Of a DNA stretch of 64,000 nucleotides, positions 8,369 to 18,082 are shown piece after piece; position 1 is the first letter of the stretch, and each line of letters begins with the position of its first letter. The position numbers and the translations under genes are program-made. The notes beneath the pieces are model-generated. The model was not told where the DNA came from and did not search any database. It saw nothing but the letters and a program-made list of their open reading frames with translations. This DNA comes from Roseicyclus sp. (GTDB lineage: Bacteria; Pseudomonadota; Alphaproteobacteria; Rhodobacterales; Rhodobacteraceae): assembly GCA_018401965.1 (NCBI GenBank), contig JAGYJU010000014.1, forward strand, positions 1 to 64,000. Direction: 5' to 3'.

Positions 8369-10297
8369 CTAATTCTCTGGGTCGCGCCAGGTCACGCCTG
8401 CGGGCGGCAGGGTGCGGCCCTCGAAATCCACCGGGTCGGGGCCATGGTTGAACACGAACCGCGTGGCGCCCGCCTGGCGCACCCGGATATCGGGCGGCAG
8501 GTCCAGCGTTGCGATCCCAGCCTTGGCGCAGCCGCGCAGCAAAAGGTGCCGCAGGAAATCTGCATCGGGCCAACCGCCAACATAGGTCAGGGTGCCGGCG
8601 GCCATGGTCACCGGGCGGCCGGTCGCGTCACGGTCCAGCACCTCGGCGCTGCCGTCGAGCTGTTCGTACCAAAGCGTCACATGCCCCGCCCCCGCCATCT
8701 TGACGGGCATGTCGGGGCGCAGGGTTTCCACCCGCGACACCGTCACATCCAGCCCCGGCACCGCAGGGGGCAAGGGCAAGGGGATCGACAGGGCGGCGGT
8801 CTTGGCATTCGTGCGTGGGCCCAGGATCACCTGGGCCTGCGTGGTGGCAAGCGCCTGTTGGAACGCCGCGGTCAGGGTGACGGCGCCGGGCACCAGCACC
8901 AGCTTGTATCCGTCCAGGCGATCCGCATCGGGCGGGATGATGTCAACCGACAGGCCCAGCTTGCGCAGCCCGCGATAGATGTCGAACACCAGCCGGAAAT
9001 AATCGCAGCCCTGCCCCTGCGGCTGCACCGCCCAGGCCCATGCAGCGGCATAGTCGAACATCAGCGCCACCGGGCTTTGCGACAGCTCGACCAGCGGCGC
9101 GGCGGACAGCTCGCGCGCCACCTCGGCGGCCTCATGGAACCCTTCGGCCTCGACGCTATCAGGGCGCAAGAGCCCCGCGTGGTATTGTTCCTGTGCAAAC
9201 GGGGCCTGACGCCAGCGGAAATAGCTGACGCATTCCGCGCCATGGGCGAAGGCCTCCCATGTCCAGAACCGGACCATGCCGGGCAAGGGCGCGGGGTTGT
9301 GGGGGGCCCAGTTCACCGGGCCGGGTTGTTGTTCCATGACCCACCAGCGCGGGGTGCCATGCCCCGGAAACCGGGCCGCGACCGCGCGGTAGAGATCGTG
9401 GTGAAACGCCTGGAAATCCGGGTCGCCCTGGCGGGCATAGCGGCGCTTGTGATCGGCCGCCTCTTCCAGCCGGTCTTCCAGAAACCCGAGCGGGTAACTG
9501 TCCCATGTGGCGATGTCCATCTGCGCGCCAAGCGCGAAATGATCGAACTCCGTGATCCGGCCCATGTAGTTGTGGCTGATCGGCGCATCGGAATGGGCGC
9601 GGATGGCGGCAACCTGGGCGGCATTGAACCGCGCCACCTGGTCGGATGAAAACCGCCGGAAATCCAGTGCATGGGCGGGGTTGGGTTCGGTGACCGTCAG
9701 GTTGGGCAGATCGACCTGGTCAAAACGGTCATAGTCCATGGACCAGAACACGTTGCCCCAGGCCCGGTTCAACGCCTCGGTCGATTGATATTTCTGTGCC
9801 AGCCAATCCCGGAACGCGCGACGCGCGGGTTCGGAATAGCTGTAGATCGTGTCGTGACAGCCATATTCATTGTCGGTCTGCCAGGCCGCCACCAAATGGC
9901 CAAAGCGCTTGGCCAATGCGGTGGTGATGCGAACCGCCTCGGCGCGGTAGCCATCATGCGAAAAGCAATAATGCCGGCGCGATCCGAAACCGCGCGCCCG
10001 GCCCATCGCATCCAGCGCCACCATGTCGGGGTGCCGGTCCAGCATCCAGCGCGGCGGGGTGGCCGTGGGCGTTCCAAGAACCACCCTCAGGCCCGCGTCA
10101 TGCAGCGTGTCGATCGCGCGCGCCATCCAGTCGAGGCGCAGATCGCCGGGGGCGGGTTCCAGCCGCGACCAGGCGAATTCACCGATGCGCACCCATGTCA
10201 GCCCAAGATCGGCCATGCGCCGGGCATCTTCGGCCCAGATGTCTTCCGGCCAATGTTCGGGGTAGTAGCAGGTGCCAAGCGTCCGGGTGAGGGTCAC
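8369..10297 (-). CDS. beta-galactosidase, GH42
   Basis: A 642-residue glycoside hydrolase family 42 enzyme of full family length. The acid/base glutamate is E144 in QTDNEYG and the nucleophile E322 is in WWVMEQQPGPVNW. It begins GTCYYPEHWPEDIW, typical of GH42. No signal peptide is present, so it hydrolyses imported beta-galactosides in the cytoplasm. The start is GTG at 10297, overlapping the stop of the lactonase gene by four bases (GTGA). It is the last gene of the galactoside operon. Confidence 0.93.
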   Translation of the reverse strand: MTLTRTLGTCYYPEHWPEDIWAEDARRMADLGLTWVRIGEFAWSRLEPAPGDLRLDWMARAIDTLHDAGLRVVLGTPTATPPRWMLDRHPDMVALDAMGRARGFGSRRHYCFSHDGYRAEAVRITTALAKRFGHLVAAWQTDNEYGCHDTIYSYSEPARRAFRDWLAQKYQSTEALNRAWGNVFWSMDYDRFDQVDLPNLTVTEPNPAHALDFRRFSSDQVARFNAAQVAAIRAHSDAPISHNYMGRITEFDHFALGAQMDIATWDSYPLGFLEDRLEEAADHKRRYARQGDPDFQAFHHDLYRAVAARFPGHGTPRWWVMEQQPGPVNWAPHNPAPLPGMVRFWTWEAFAHGAECVSYFRWRQAPFAQEQYHAGLLRPDSVEAEGFHEAAEVARELSAAPLVELSQSPVALMFDYAAAWAWAVQPQGQGCDYFRLVFDIYRGLRKLGLSVDIIPPDADRLDGYKLVLVPGAVTLTAAFQQALATTQAQVILGPRTNAKTAALSIPLPLPPAVPGLDVTVSRVETLRPDMPVKMAGAGHVTLWYEQLDGSAEVLDRDATGRPVTMAAGTLTYVGGWPDADFLRHLLLRGCAKAGIATLDLPPDIRVRQAGATRFVFNHGPDPVDFEGRTLPPAGVTWRDPEN

Positions 10298-11154
10298 AGG
10301 ATCACCCGGTGTTCACGCTGTCCGGTCAGGCCGGTTGCAATGGCAAAGGTCTGGCCCGACAGCGGTGCGGCGGCAATGGCATCATCCGTCAGCCCTTGAC
10401 GGGCGCTGGTCACGAAGAGCGTCGACAGGTCAGCCCCCCCGAAGGCCGGGCAGGATGGTTGCGGAACCGGCAGGGCGAATTCTTCTACAAGTTCTCCGCT
10501 TGGCGCATAGCGCGCCACCCGCGCCCCGCCCCATTCGGCCATGATCACATGACCATGGGCATCCACCACCGCACCATCGGGGTTGATGCCCGTCTCGCGA
10601 TGGTCGAGGAAAACTGCCCAGTCGCCCAAGGGCCAACCCTGATCATCCAGCGCCACATGCCACACCAGATGCGCGGCGGTATCGGCGAAATAGGCCCGGC
10701 GCCCATCTGGGGAAAAACAGGTGGCATTGGGAATGGTGATGCCCGCCCGCAGTTGCCGCAGCGCCCCGCGATGGTAGCGATAGAGCGCACCCGCCCCCGG
10801 CTCTGCCCGCTTGCCCATGGTGCCGATCCAAAACCCCCCGAAGGGATCGGCGCGGCCATCATTGGACCGCGTCATCTGGATGTCATCCTCCAGCGGCACG
10901 ATCCGGTCCGCCCGGCCATCCGACACGCAGAACCGCACCAGGTCGGTTTCCGTGGCAAGCACGAGCGTATCATGATCAACCCAACCCATCGCGGACACAT
11001 GGCGATCAAAGACCCAATCCCGCGGCCCATCCGCGTCGCGGGTCATGACCCGCTTGCCGATGATATCGACCCAGAAAAGCTGGGCCCGCGTCGGGTGCCA
11101 CAACGGACCTTCGCCCAGGACGCAGGGGTGGTCGTCAAACACCGTGACGCTCAC
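10294..11154 (-). CDS. SMP-30/gluconolactonase family lactonase, probably galactonolactonase
   Basis: A 286-residue six-bladed propeller of the SMP-30/LRE family with the metal-binding LGEGPLWHP start, [17 protein letters not shown] near residue 100 and [10 protein letters not shown] near 190. Family members open sugar 1,4- or 1,5-lactones. Its place between a sugar dehydrogenase and KDPGal enzymes argues for D-galactono-lactone as substrate. The start is GTG at 11154, overlapping the aldolase stop as GTGA, so translation is likely coupled. Confidence 0.87.
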   Translation of the reverse strand: MSVTVFDDHPCVLGEGPLWHPTRAQLFWVDIIGKRVMTRDADGPRDWVFDRHVSAMGWVDHDTLVLATETDLVRFCVSDGRADRIVPLEDDIQMTRSNDGRADPFGGFWIGTMGKRAEPGAGALYRYHRGALRQLRAGITIPNATCFSPDGRRAYFADTAAHLVWHVALDDQGWPLGDWAVFLDHRETGINPDGAVVDAHGHVIMAEWGGARVARYAPSGELVEEFALPVPQPSCPAFGGADLSTLFVTSARQGLTDDAIAAAPLSGQTFAIATGLTGQREHRVIL

Positions 11155-11783
11155 ACCGCCACCCCTTTGGTCGCGTCATCCCATGCGGCGACCATGTGCC
11201 GGGCGCGCGCGCCCACCTCGGCGGCGGCCATGCCGGGTTTGTAAAGCGATGACCCAAGGCCAAACCCGTTTGCCCCCGCCACAAGCCAATCGGCAAAGCC
11301 TTCGGCCCCGACACCCCCCACCATGTAAAGCTGAACCCCCTTGGGCAGCACTGCCCGGATCGCAATCAGCCCCGCGATCCCCATCTGGAAGGCCGGAAAG
11401 ATCTTGAGCCCGTCCGCCCGCGCCTTGATCGCCGCGAAACATTCCGTCGGCGTCAAGACACCGGGAAAGCTGAGCAGCCCCAATCGCTTGGTTTCCGCCA
11501 CCACGTCGGCGTCGAAATTGGGCGACACGATCAGCCGCCCCCCGGCATCCGCCACCTCGCGCACGGCCTGCGGCGTCAACACCGTGCCCGCGCCGATCAG
11601 GGCTTGGTCGCCCAGATGATCCGCCATCAGGCGGATGCTGTGCAAGGGATGCGGTGAATTGAGCGGCACCTCGATCCGGGTGATCCCCGCGGCGATCAGC
11701 GCCTCACCCACGGCCAAGGCATCGTCGGGCGTCAGCCCCCGCAAAATGGCGATCAGGTTGCGATCTTGGGTGAAGGCGGTCAT
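11151..11783 (-). CDS. dgoA: 2-dehydro-3-deoxy-6-phosphogalactonate aldolase
   Basis: A 210-residue class I aldolase of the KDPG/KDPGal family. The Schiff-base lysine is K127 in LKIFPAF, and the catalytic glutamate E38 is in RIEVPLNSP, a form typical of the galactonate branch (DgoA). It splits 2-dehydro-3-deoxy-6-phosphogalactonate into pyruvate and glyceraldehyde-3-phosphate. The frame is open further upstream, but ATG 11783 overlaps the kinase stop as ATGA and gives normal length. The KDPG versus KDPGal assignment rests on the neighbouring kinase. Confidence 0.9.
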   Translation of the reverse strand: MTAFTQDRNLIAILRGLTPDDALAVGEALIAAGITRIEVPLNSPHPLHSIRLMADHLGDQALIGAGTVLTPQAVREVADAGGRLIVSPNFDADVVAETKRLGLLSFPGVLTPTECFAAIKARADGLKIFPAFQMGIAGLIAIRAVLPKGVQLYMVGGVGAEGFADWLVAGANGFGLGSSLYKPGMAAAEVGARARHMVAAWDDATKGVAV

Positions 11784-12703
11784 GGCAGGCTTGGGTCCTT
11801 CATGGTCATGCGCAGGCGCGCCAGGCCGGCAAGCGTCAGCGGGGCGGCATCCATTGGGCGCACGCTTGCGCCCTGCGCCATCAGCGCGCGGGCGTAAAGA
11901 TCGGCCAGCGCCGGCGCGGCGGCCACGACCACATCCTGGCCCAGCCAATAGGGGCGCGTCGCCGCCAATTCAGCCCCGATCAGGGCCCCCGACAGGCGCG
12001 CGCGCGCGACATCGGCCGCCGTGCCGTTCAGGGTGGCATCGGCGCGGATCGAAAACAGGCGTTGCGCCAGCCGCTCGGGCCGCGACAAGGTTTCGGACAC
12101 GGCCTCGGCAAAGGCGGCCTGATCCAGCGATGCCGCCGCAACGGAATGGCGCAAGACGCTGTGCTGGGACAAGAGATCGAACATCTCGCCGGTCATGCAG
12201 GTCTGGAAACTGACCACTTCGCCCGCGCTGATATGCACCCATTTCGTATGCGTGCCCGGCAGGCACAGCACACCGTCAAACCCCGCCTCGCGCGCGAGGA
12301 ACCCGGCGATCTGGGTTTCTTCGCCGCGCATGACATCGGCCGGGCGGGCCTGGCTTAGCCCCGGCACGATCCACAGATCCAGCCGCCGATCCTTGGGGGC
12401 GGTGGCGCGCATCATCGCGAGGGTGGCGGGTTTTGCGGGCACCGGCACATAGGGGGCCTCTTGCCAGCCCTGTTTCGCGCCAACCATGCCACAGGCAAGG
12501 ATCGGGGTCGGACCGGCGCCCAACCAATCTTGCACAAGATCTAGCAGCGCGGCTTCGAACCCATCCCGCGCCAATCCCCCCATGCCCTTGGTCGATTGCG
12601 CCTCGGCCCGGATCGCGCCGTCAGGCCCGATGGCCCAGGCCCGCAGATGCGTTGTGCCCCAATCGACCGCGATCCAGTCGGCATATGTGGCCTGGCCGCT
12701 CAT
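11780..12703 (-). CDS. dgoK: 2-dehydro-3-deoxygalactonokinase
   Basis: A 307-residue DgoK-family sugar-acid kinase with the nucleotide-binding start [13 protein letters not shown] and the motifs GMVGAKQGW and [10 protein letters not shown]. It phosphorylates 2-dehydro-3-deoxygalactonate at the expense of ATP, supplying the substrate of the adjacent aldolase. ATG 12703 is chosen because it overlaps the SDR stop by four bases (ATGA); 65 extra upstream codons are an out-of-gene extension rich in arginine and glycine. Confidence 0.92.
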   Translation of the reverse strand: MSGQATYADWIAVDWGTTHLRAWAIGPDGAIRAEAQSTKGMGGLARDGFEAALLDLVQDWLGAGPTPILACGMVGAKQGWQEAPYVPVPAKPATLAMMRATAPKDRRLDLWIVPGLSQARPADVMRGEETQIAGFLAREAGFDGVLCLPGTHTKWVHISAGEVVSFQTCMTGEMFDLLSQHSVLRHSVAAASLDQAAFAEAVSETLSRPERLAQRLFSIRADATLNGTAADVARARLSGALIGAELAATRPYWLGQDVVVAAAPALADLYARALMAQGASVRPMDAAPLTLAGLARLRMTMKDPSLP

Positions 12704-13464
12704 CCCGTCACCACCACGCCGCCGTCGATCACCATCGCCTGCCCTGTCATCGCCTTTGACGCGCGCGAGGCCAGGAACAACATGCCGCCGACGATATCCT
12801 CGGGCGTCAGATGGTCCTTGAGGCACATCTTTTTCATATGCTCGGCCAAATCCTCTGGCTTGGCCCAAAGGCGCAGCTGTTTTTCCGTCAGCACCCACCC
12901 CGGCAACAGCGCGTTGACGCGGATACGGTCGGGGCCGAATTCGCGCGCAAGGCTGCGGGTCATCGCCGTGATCCCGCCATTGGCCGCCGTATAGGCCGGA
13001 TAGCCCGCGTTGCCCATCATGTAGGAAATCGACGAGACATTGATGATGGCCCCACCACCCGCCGCCCGCATGCCGGGGATCACCGCCTGACAGGCAAAGA
13101 AATACGCCTTGAGATTGATCGCCTGCGACCAGTCCCAGAACTCTTCATCCACGTCCAACGTCGCATGGCGCTGGTCATTGGCGGCATTGTTCACCAGGAT
13201 CGTGATCGGCCCGTTGACCGCGCTGGCTTCGGCGATAGCGGCCTGAAGCGCGGGAATATCGGTGATGTCACAGCGCATCGCATGCGGGCGGCGGCCCGTC
13301 GCCGCCTCCATCGCGTCGCCAAAAGGCGTGGCGTCCGAGCGCTGCACAAGGGCGACGCGCGCCCCTTGGCGCAAGAAGCCTTCGGTCAGTGCCGCACCGA
13401 TGCCGGACCCGCCACCGGTGATGAAAACGGATTGCCCGTCGAGATCGGGAAAGATCGGGGTCAT
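12700..13464 (-). CDS. SDR family oxidoreductase, probable galactose 1-dehydrogenase, with an unusual YxxxN
   Basis: A 254-residue classical short-chain dehydrogenase. It has the nucleotide motif TGGGSGIG at 16-23, NNAA at 92-95, catalytic S145 and Y158. The lysine of the YxxxK motif is replaced by asparagine (N162 in YPAYTAANGG; codon AAT). Its operon position suggests oxidation of D-galactose to galactono-lactone, upstream of the lactonase, kinase and aldolase. Loss of the lysine would impair a normal SDR mechanism, so it may work differently or act on another sugar. It overlaps both neighbours by ATGA. Confidence 0.82.
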   Translation of the reverse strand: MTPIFPDLDGQSVFITGGGSGIGAALTEGFLRQGARVALVQRSDATPFGDAMEAATGRRPHAMRCDITDIPALQAAIAEASAVNGPITILVNNAANDQRHATLDVDEEFWDWSQAINLKAYFFACQAVIPGMRAAGGGAIINVSSISYMMGNAGYPAYTAANGGITAMTRSLAREFGPDRIRVNALLPGWVLTEKQLRLWAKPEDLAEHMKKMCLKDHLTPEDIVGGMLFLASRASKAMTGQAMVIDGGVVVTG

Positions 13465-14804
13465 GCGGCCCTCCGGGTGCGGGCGAATTCGGGCAGCATG
13501 TCGCCATGCGCCGCCAAGAGATCGGTGATCAGGCTGCGGATCTGGCGCAGGTCCAGTTCGGCGGCCGTGTGCGGGTCCATGTAGGCGGCATGGTAGACGT
13601 GTTCGATGTTCTCCTCGACCAACGCGCGCACCACCAGTTCCTGCACGTTGATCTGTGTCCGCATCAGCGCCACCAGTTGCGGCGGGATATCGGTCACGAT
13701 CGAGGGCTGCACCCCGTTGCCATCGATCAGCGCCGGCACCTCGACCGCGGCCCCAGGCGGCAATTGCGGGATCTGGCCCCGGTTGGGCAGGTTCGCATAG
13801 GCGACATAGGGCCTATCCGTGATGATCGCATTCATCATTTCAGCCGCGAATTCATGGGATTTTTCCACCGCGATCCCGGCCTTGGTCGCCAAGGTCTTTG
13901 CCTGCGCCGCCCATTCCGCCATCTGGATTTCACAGCGCGCCGGGTATTCATCGAGTGGAATTCCCATCTCGGCGATAAGATCCTCGCGCCCCTCCTTGAT
14001 GAACCATGGCACGTATTCGGCCAGATGTTCCGAGGATTCCGTGCAGAAATAGCCCAGGTGTTCCATCACCTCGTAGCGCACCTTGTTGGTGCAATGCGGG
14101 CGCTGGATCGGCGTCTTGGGCAGGTGGCCGCTGCGATACCCCTCGCGAAGTGCGGGATAAAGGTCGCGCCCCTGATGTTCCAGCCGCAGGAAAAAGGCCA
14201 CGTGGTTCACCCCCGCCACGCGGTAGCGGATATCGCCTGCGGGCAGGTCCAGATCATGGGCAATTTCCGCCACCGTGTTCTGCACGGAATGGCAGAGCCC
14301 CACCTGGTTCAGGCGCGGAAACCGTTCGGCCAACGCCATGGTATTGATCGCCATCGGGTTGACGTATTGCAGCAGCAAGGCGTTTGGACAGAGCCGCGCC
14401 ATATCCTCGGCAACCGCCCACAGATGCGGCACCGTGCGCAACCCGCGCATGATGCCCCCCACGCCCAGCGTGTCGGCAATGGTCTGTCGCAGCCCATAGG
14501 CTTTCGGAATGTCGAAATCGATCACCGTCGACGGGCGATAGCCCCCGATCTGAAAGGCCGTCACGACGAAATCGGCCCCGTCCAGCGCGCGGGCGCGATC
14601 TGTCGTCGCCTCGACGCGCGCGCCTGTCCCCATGGTCGCGATCATGCTTTCGGCGACCATGCGGGACTCATCCAGCCGCTGTGCATCGATGTCCATCAAG
14701 GCGATCCGCGCGTCGCGCAAGGCCGGGAAATGCAGCATGTCGCCCACGATATTCTTCATGAAGATCGTGGACCCCGCGCCGATGAAGGCAAGTTTCACAC
14801 TCAT
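13461..14804 (-). CDS. melA: alpha-galactosidase, GH4 (MelA-type)
   Basis: A 447-residue NAD- and Mn-dependent GH4 hydrolase. It has the dinucleotide start KLAFIGAGSTIFMKNI, the metal-binding cysteine and histidine in QVGLCHSVQ and NHVAFFL, and the MelA-like segments AFQIGGYRPSTVIDFDIPKA and ESSEHLAEYVPWFIK. Similarity to the E. coli MelA sequence as I recall it is extensive. GH4 enzymes cleave by transient oxidation at C3. It would release galactose from melibiose, raffinose-type sugars or galactosylglycerol inside the cell. ATG 14804 overlaps the permease stop (ATGA). Confidence 0.92.
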   Translation of the reverse strand: MSVKLAFIGAGSTIFMKNIVGDMLHFPALRDARIALMDIDAQRLDESRMVAESMIATMGTGARVEATTDRARALDGADFVVTAFQIGGYRPSTVIDFDIPKAYGLRQTIADTLGVGGIMRGLRTVPHLWAVAEDMARLCPNALLLQYVNPMAINTMALAERFPRLNQVGLCHSVQNTVAEIAHDLDLPAGDIRYRVAGVNHVAFFLRLEHQGRDLYPALREGYRSGHLPKTPIQRPHCTNKVRYEVMEHLGYFCTESSEHLAEYVPWFIKEGREDLIAEMGIPLDEYPARCEIQMAEWAAQAKTLATKAGIAVEKSHEFAAEMMNAIITDRPYVAYANLPNRGQIPQLPPGAAVEVPALIDGNGVQPSIVTDIPPQLVALMRTQINVQELVVRALVEENIEHVYHAAYMDPHTAAELDLRQIRSLITDLLAAHGDMLPEFARTRRAA

Positions 14805-15650
14805 TTGACGGCCCCCAGGGTCAGACCCGCGATGAAATGGCGCTGCATCAGGAAGAAGATCGCCACCGGCGGGATCGCCGCCACGATGCTTCCCGCGCTC
14901 ATCAGGTGATATTGCGCCACGAATTGCGAATTGAACGACGTGATGCCGGCCGTGACCGGCTGGGCACCCGGCCCCTGCGTCAGCACCAGCGCCCAAAAGT
15001 AATCGTTCCAGATGAAGGTGAAAACCAGCACCGACAGCGCCGCGATGGCGGGCCGCATCAAGGGCAGCACGATGAACCAGAAAATCCGCCATTCCGCCAC
15101 ACCTTCGACGCGCGCGGCCTCGATCAATTCATAGGGCAGCGCGCGGATGAAATTGCGCATGAACAGCGTGCAGAACCCGGTCTGGAACGCGATGTGGAAC
15201 AAGACGAGCCCGGTCTTGGTGTCATACAACCCCATGCTGACCGTCAGGTCGCGCACCGGCACCATCAGGATTTGGAAGGGCACGAAATTGCCCGCGATGA
15301 ACATGAAGAAGATCAACAGGTTGCCCCGAAACCGGTAGATGCCCAGCGCGAAGCCCGTCATGCAGGACAAGCGCCACCGCGCCGACCACCGTGGGCACCG
15401 TGATGAACACCGAATTGAGCAGGTAGCGCGGCATGTCGCTCTCGAAGAACACCCGCCCGTAGTTGCTGAAGAACTCGAAGGATGACGGCACGCCCCAGTA
15501 ATTGCCCGCGCCGAAATCCGAAAACGGGCGGATGGAAAACAGCATCACCGCGATCAGCGGCAAAAGCCACAAGATCAGCGCCAGCGGCAAAAGCGACTGA
15601 TAGGTGACCTGCACCGCGCGGGATCGTTTCTGGATGGGTGTGGGAAACAT
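14801..15650 (-). CDS. sugar ABC transporter permease (MalG/LacG-type), frameshifted
   Basis: The protein is split between two frames. Residues 1-95 or so start MFPTPIQKRSRAVQVTYQ and reach VPTVVGAVAL; the rest (CMTGFALGIYRFRGN to GLTLGAVK) continues in another frame. The span of 850 bases is 283 codons plus one base, and the break lies at 15368-15371, where GCGCTTGTCC would restore the frame if one T or the G were removed. It includes the EAA loop ELIEAARVEGVAEWRIFW. If intact it is the second membrane subunit of the galactoside importer. Sequencing error is likelier than real inactivation. Confidence 0.85.
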
Positions 15651-15659
15651 CGCCTGTGC

Positions 15660-16580
15660 CTATCCGTGCCGGGCGGCGCGATCGTCGCGCCACATCTGCC
15701 ACAAGAAATAGGCGATGAAGACCAGCATGATCAGGAACAAGACCACCGCGATGGCCGATCCATAGCCCATGCGGAACCCGTATTCACCCAGCGCCTGTTC
15801 GAACATGTAGAAGGACAAAACGCGGGTGGACCCGAACGGCCCGCCATTGGTCATGATCGAGATCAGGTCGAACGACCGCAACGCGCCGATGATGGTCACG
15901 ACAAAGGCGATGAAGGTCGCAGGTTTGAGTTGCGGCAAGATCACGTACCACAGCATCTTCCAGCCCTTGGCGCCATCCAGCCGCCCGGCCTCGACCTGTT
16001 CGGGGTCGACCGCGTTCAACCCGGTCAGATACAGGATCATGCAATAGGCCGTCTGCGGCCAAAGCCCCGCGGCGATGATGCCATAGGTCGCCAGGTCCGG
16101 ATCGCCCAGGATGTTGACACTGCCCATGCCCAACATTTGCAGGCCGGCATTCAACAATCCCTCGCGCGGCAGGTAGAACCAGCTGAACACGAGGCCGACA
16201 ACGACCTGTGACAGCACAAAGGGGAAAAAGAACAGCGACTTGTAAAGCCGGATGCCCACGACGGTCTGGTTCAGGAACAGCGCGATGAACAGGCCCAGCG
16301 GGATGGCCAGCAGGTAAAGCAATAGCCACCGCACGTTGTTCCACAGCGAAATCTCGAAATTCCGGTCGGTGGCGAGTTCGCGGTAATTCTCAAGCCCGAT
16401 GTAACGCGCCTCGCCCAGGCCATCCCATTGATACAACGAGATGTTGAAGCTTTGGAAAATCGGGCTGATGACATAGACCGCGAAAAATATCAGCCCTGGC
16501 AACAGGAACAGGATCGGCGTCACCGTCATGCGGTTGCGCTGCATCCATGTCGCCGTGCCGCGGCTGGTGTTGGTGGTCAT
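15660..16580 (-). CDS. sugar ABC transporter permease (MalF/UgpA-type)
   Basis: A 306-residue inner-membrane protein with six predicted helices, the first at residues 20-40 (PILFLLPGLIFFAVYVI). The coupling loop is EAGRLDGAKGWKMLWYVILP. It pairs with the MalG-type subunit encoded nine bases downstream. The start is taken at ATG 16580; a GGAG abuts it, which is closer than usual, so a start at a later ATG is possible. It lies downstream of the binding-protein gene and two hairpins. Confidence 0.9.
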   Translation of the reverse strand: MTTNTSRGTATWMQRNRMTVTPILFLLPGLIFFAVYVISPIFQSFNISLYQWDGLGEARYIGLENYRELATDRNFEISLWNNVRWLLLYLLAIPLGLFIALFLNQTVVGIRLYKSLFFFPFVLSQVVVGLVFSWFYLPREGLLNAGLQMLGMGSVNILGDPDLATYGIIAAGLWPQTAYCMILYLTGLNAVDPEQVEAGRLDGAKGWKMLWYVILPQLKPATFIAFVVTIIGALRSFDLISIMTNGGPFGSTRVLSFYMFEQALGEYGFRMGYGSAIAVVLFLIMLVFIAYFLWQMWRDDRAARHG

Positions 16581-16613
16581 CTCCGGCGCTCCGGTCGGGT
16601 TTTCTGGTGGTGG

Positions 16614-16664
16614 TTGCACCCACCCGACGTGGGCAGGTGCAATCCAAGGTGGGTGAAACCCACC
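16614..16664 (-). repeat. double hairpin between binding-protein and permease genes
   Basis: Two adjacent inverted repeats. TTGCACC (16614-16620) pairs with GGTGCAA (16636-16642), and GGTGGGT (16648-16654) pairs with ACCCACC (16658-16664) around a GAA loop. No T-tract follows, so partial read-through or message stabilisation is likelier than full termination. A related GGTGGG/CCCACC hairpin followed by TTG and CAC occurs at 27036 in the other orientation, hinting at a dispersed repeat family. Confidence 0.6.
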
Positions 16665-16675
16665 ATTCCTTAGGG

Positions 16676-17938
16676 TCAATAGACCCGTTGGCGTGCCGCT
16701 TCCAACCGCGCAAGGATGTCGTCAAGATTGTCGGGGAAGACCATGAATTCCTGCAAGCCTTCCATCCCGATCGATGCCATTTCCGCAGGCCAGTCACGGT
16801 CGAAGAACTGCGCGATCCCGCCTTGGGCATTCTGGCTCAGCATCTCGAACCCTTGCTGGATGAATTCGTCATCCGCAACGCTGGCATTGGCGTTGACCGG
16901 CAACTGACCCAAGCCTTCGGGCCCGTTGATCCGCGTCTGCACCTCGGCCGAGGCGACATATTGCAGGAAGGCGCGGGCGGCATCGACGTTCTGGGCACCG
17001 GCCGCCACGTGGAACGTGTCGGTCGGCGCATCTTCACCCTGCGGCAGGCCGGGGGTGATGACCGGGAACTGGTAGAAATCCAGCTGGTCATCGGTCAGCC
17101 CGCCATTGCGCAACTGGTCGACGGCGAAATTGCCCATCAGGTAGGCCGTGGCCTCGCCGTTGATCATGAAGGGCAGCGCCTCTTGCCAGCTATAAGTCTG
17201 GTGGTCGGCGATGAAGCCGCCCATGTCGATCAACTGCCGCCAGTTGGCGAATGTCGCGCGCACCCGGTCATCGGTCCAGGGCACTTCTCCGCGGGCCAGC
17301 GCCATGTGGAAATCGAACCCGTTGGTGCGCATGTTGAGATAGTCGAACCACCCGCCAGCGGTCCACAGGAACTTGGTGCCGATGGTGTAGCAGGCCCGCC
17401 CGCTGTCGACGATGACCTGGCAATTGGCCAGTTCCTCTTCCCAGGTGGCGGGTTCCGACAGGCCCAGCTCGTTGAAGATGTCTTCGCGGTAATACACGCC
17501 CCACTGGTAATAGGTGTAGGGAATGCCCCAGACGCGATCATCCTGCGTCAGCGCGCCCCGCACCGACTCGAGCCCCTCGAAATCGCCCGCATCCCACCAG
17601 TCGGTGATGTCCATGAACAGGCCCGCATTCACGAAGGGGGCCATGCGGTTGGCGGCATACCAGTTCACCACGTCGGGCGGGTTGGCCGACAACACGTTGC
17701 GGATCTGGGTTTTCCACGCTTCGCGGTCCACCACGGTCAATTCCACGCTCAGATCGGGGTGCATCGCGTCGAATTCCGCCGCCAAACCCTCCATCACCGC
17801 GCGCGGGCCGGGGTTTGACATGTCCGAAGATATCCGAAGCGTGCCCGACAGCGCGCCATGGGCATCGGCCAAGGCCCCGCCCGCAAGGATGGTCGTCATC
17901 GCCAGCGCCGCGGCGCCGGTCTTGAAAATGGATCGCAT
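16676..17938 (-). CDS. sugar ABC transporter substrate-binding protein
   Basis: A 420-residue extracellular solute-binding protein family 1 member. It has a signal peptide at residues 1-25 (MRSIFKTGAAALAMTTILAG, cleavage near ALA-DA), then GTLRISSDMSNPGPR and a C-terminal lobe typical of oligosaccharide binders. It would capture galactosides for the two permeases downstream and the ATPase at 18888. ATG 17938 follows GGGAGG at five bases. An ATG 42 bases upstream is in frame but sits in the putative operator and would spoil the signal peptide. Confidence 0.92.
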   Translation of the reverse strand: MRSIFKTGAAALAMTTILAGGALADAHGALSGTLRISSDMSNPGPRAVMEGLAAEFDAMHPDLSVELTVVDREAWKTQIRNVLSANPPDVVNWYAANRMAPFVNAGLFMDITDWWDAGDFEGLESVRGALTQDDRVWGIPYTYYQWGVYYREDIFNELGLSEPATWEEELANCQVIVDSGRACYTIGTKFLWTAGGWFDYLNMRTNGFDFHMALARGEVPWTDDRVRATFANWRQLIDMGGFIADHQTYSWQEALPFMINGEATAYLMGNFAVDQLRNGGLTDDQLDFYQFPVITPGLPQGEDAPTDTFHVAAGAQNVDAARAFLQYVASAEVQTRINGPEGLGQLPVNANASVADDEFIQQGFEMLSQNAQGGIAQFFDRDWPAEMASIGMEGLQEFMVFPDNLDDILARLEAARQRVY

Positions 17939-17972
17939 GGTGTCCTCCCTGGTGATCCAGTCTGGAAAATCT

Positions 17973-18010
17973 AGTTTCATTATGTGAAACTTTGTTTCTT
18001 ATATTGAAAT
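17973..18010. promoter_or_regulatory. tandem inverted repeats, putative IclR-family operator
   Basis: In the divergent region between the binding-protein and regulator genes, AGTTTCA (17973-17979) and TGAAACT (17985-17991) form a perfect 7-bp inverted repeat with a five-base spacer. A second, weaker copy (GTTTC at 17994-17998 and GAAAT at 18006-18010) follows about two helical turns on. IclR regulators often bind GTTTC/GAAAC-like palindromes, so this is the likely site for the adjacent regulator. The region is locally AT-rich, as expected for a promoter. Confidence 0.55.
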
Positions 18011-18082
18011 CCTACGCCGAACCGGCCTAGTCTTGTCAACAGCAAACCCACGAGTGGGCCGATGGGGGAAGGACCAAGACAG

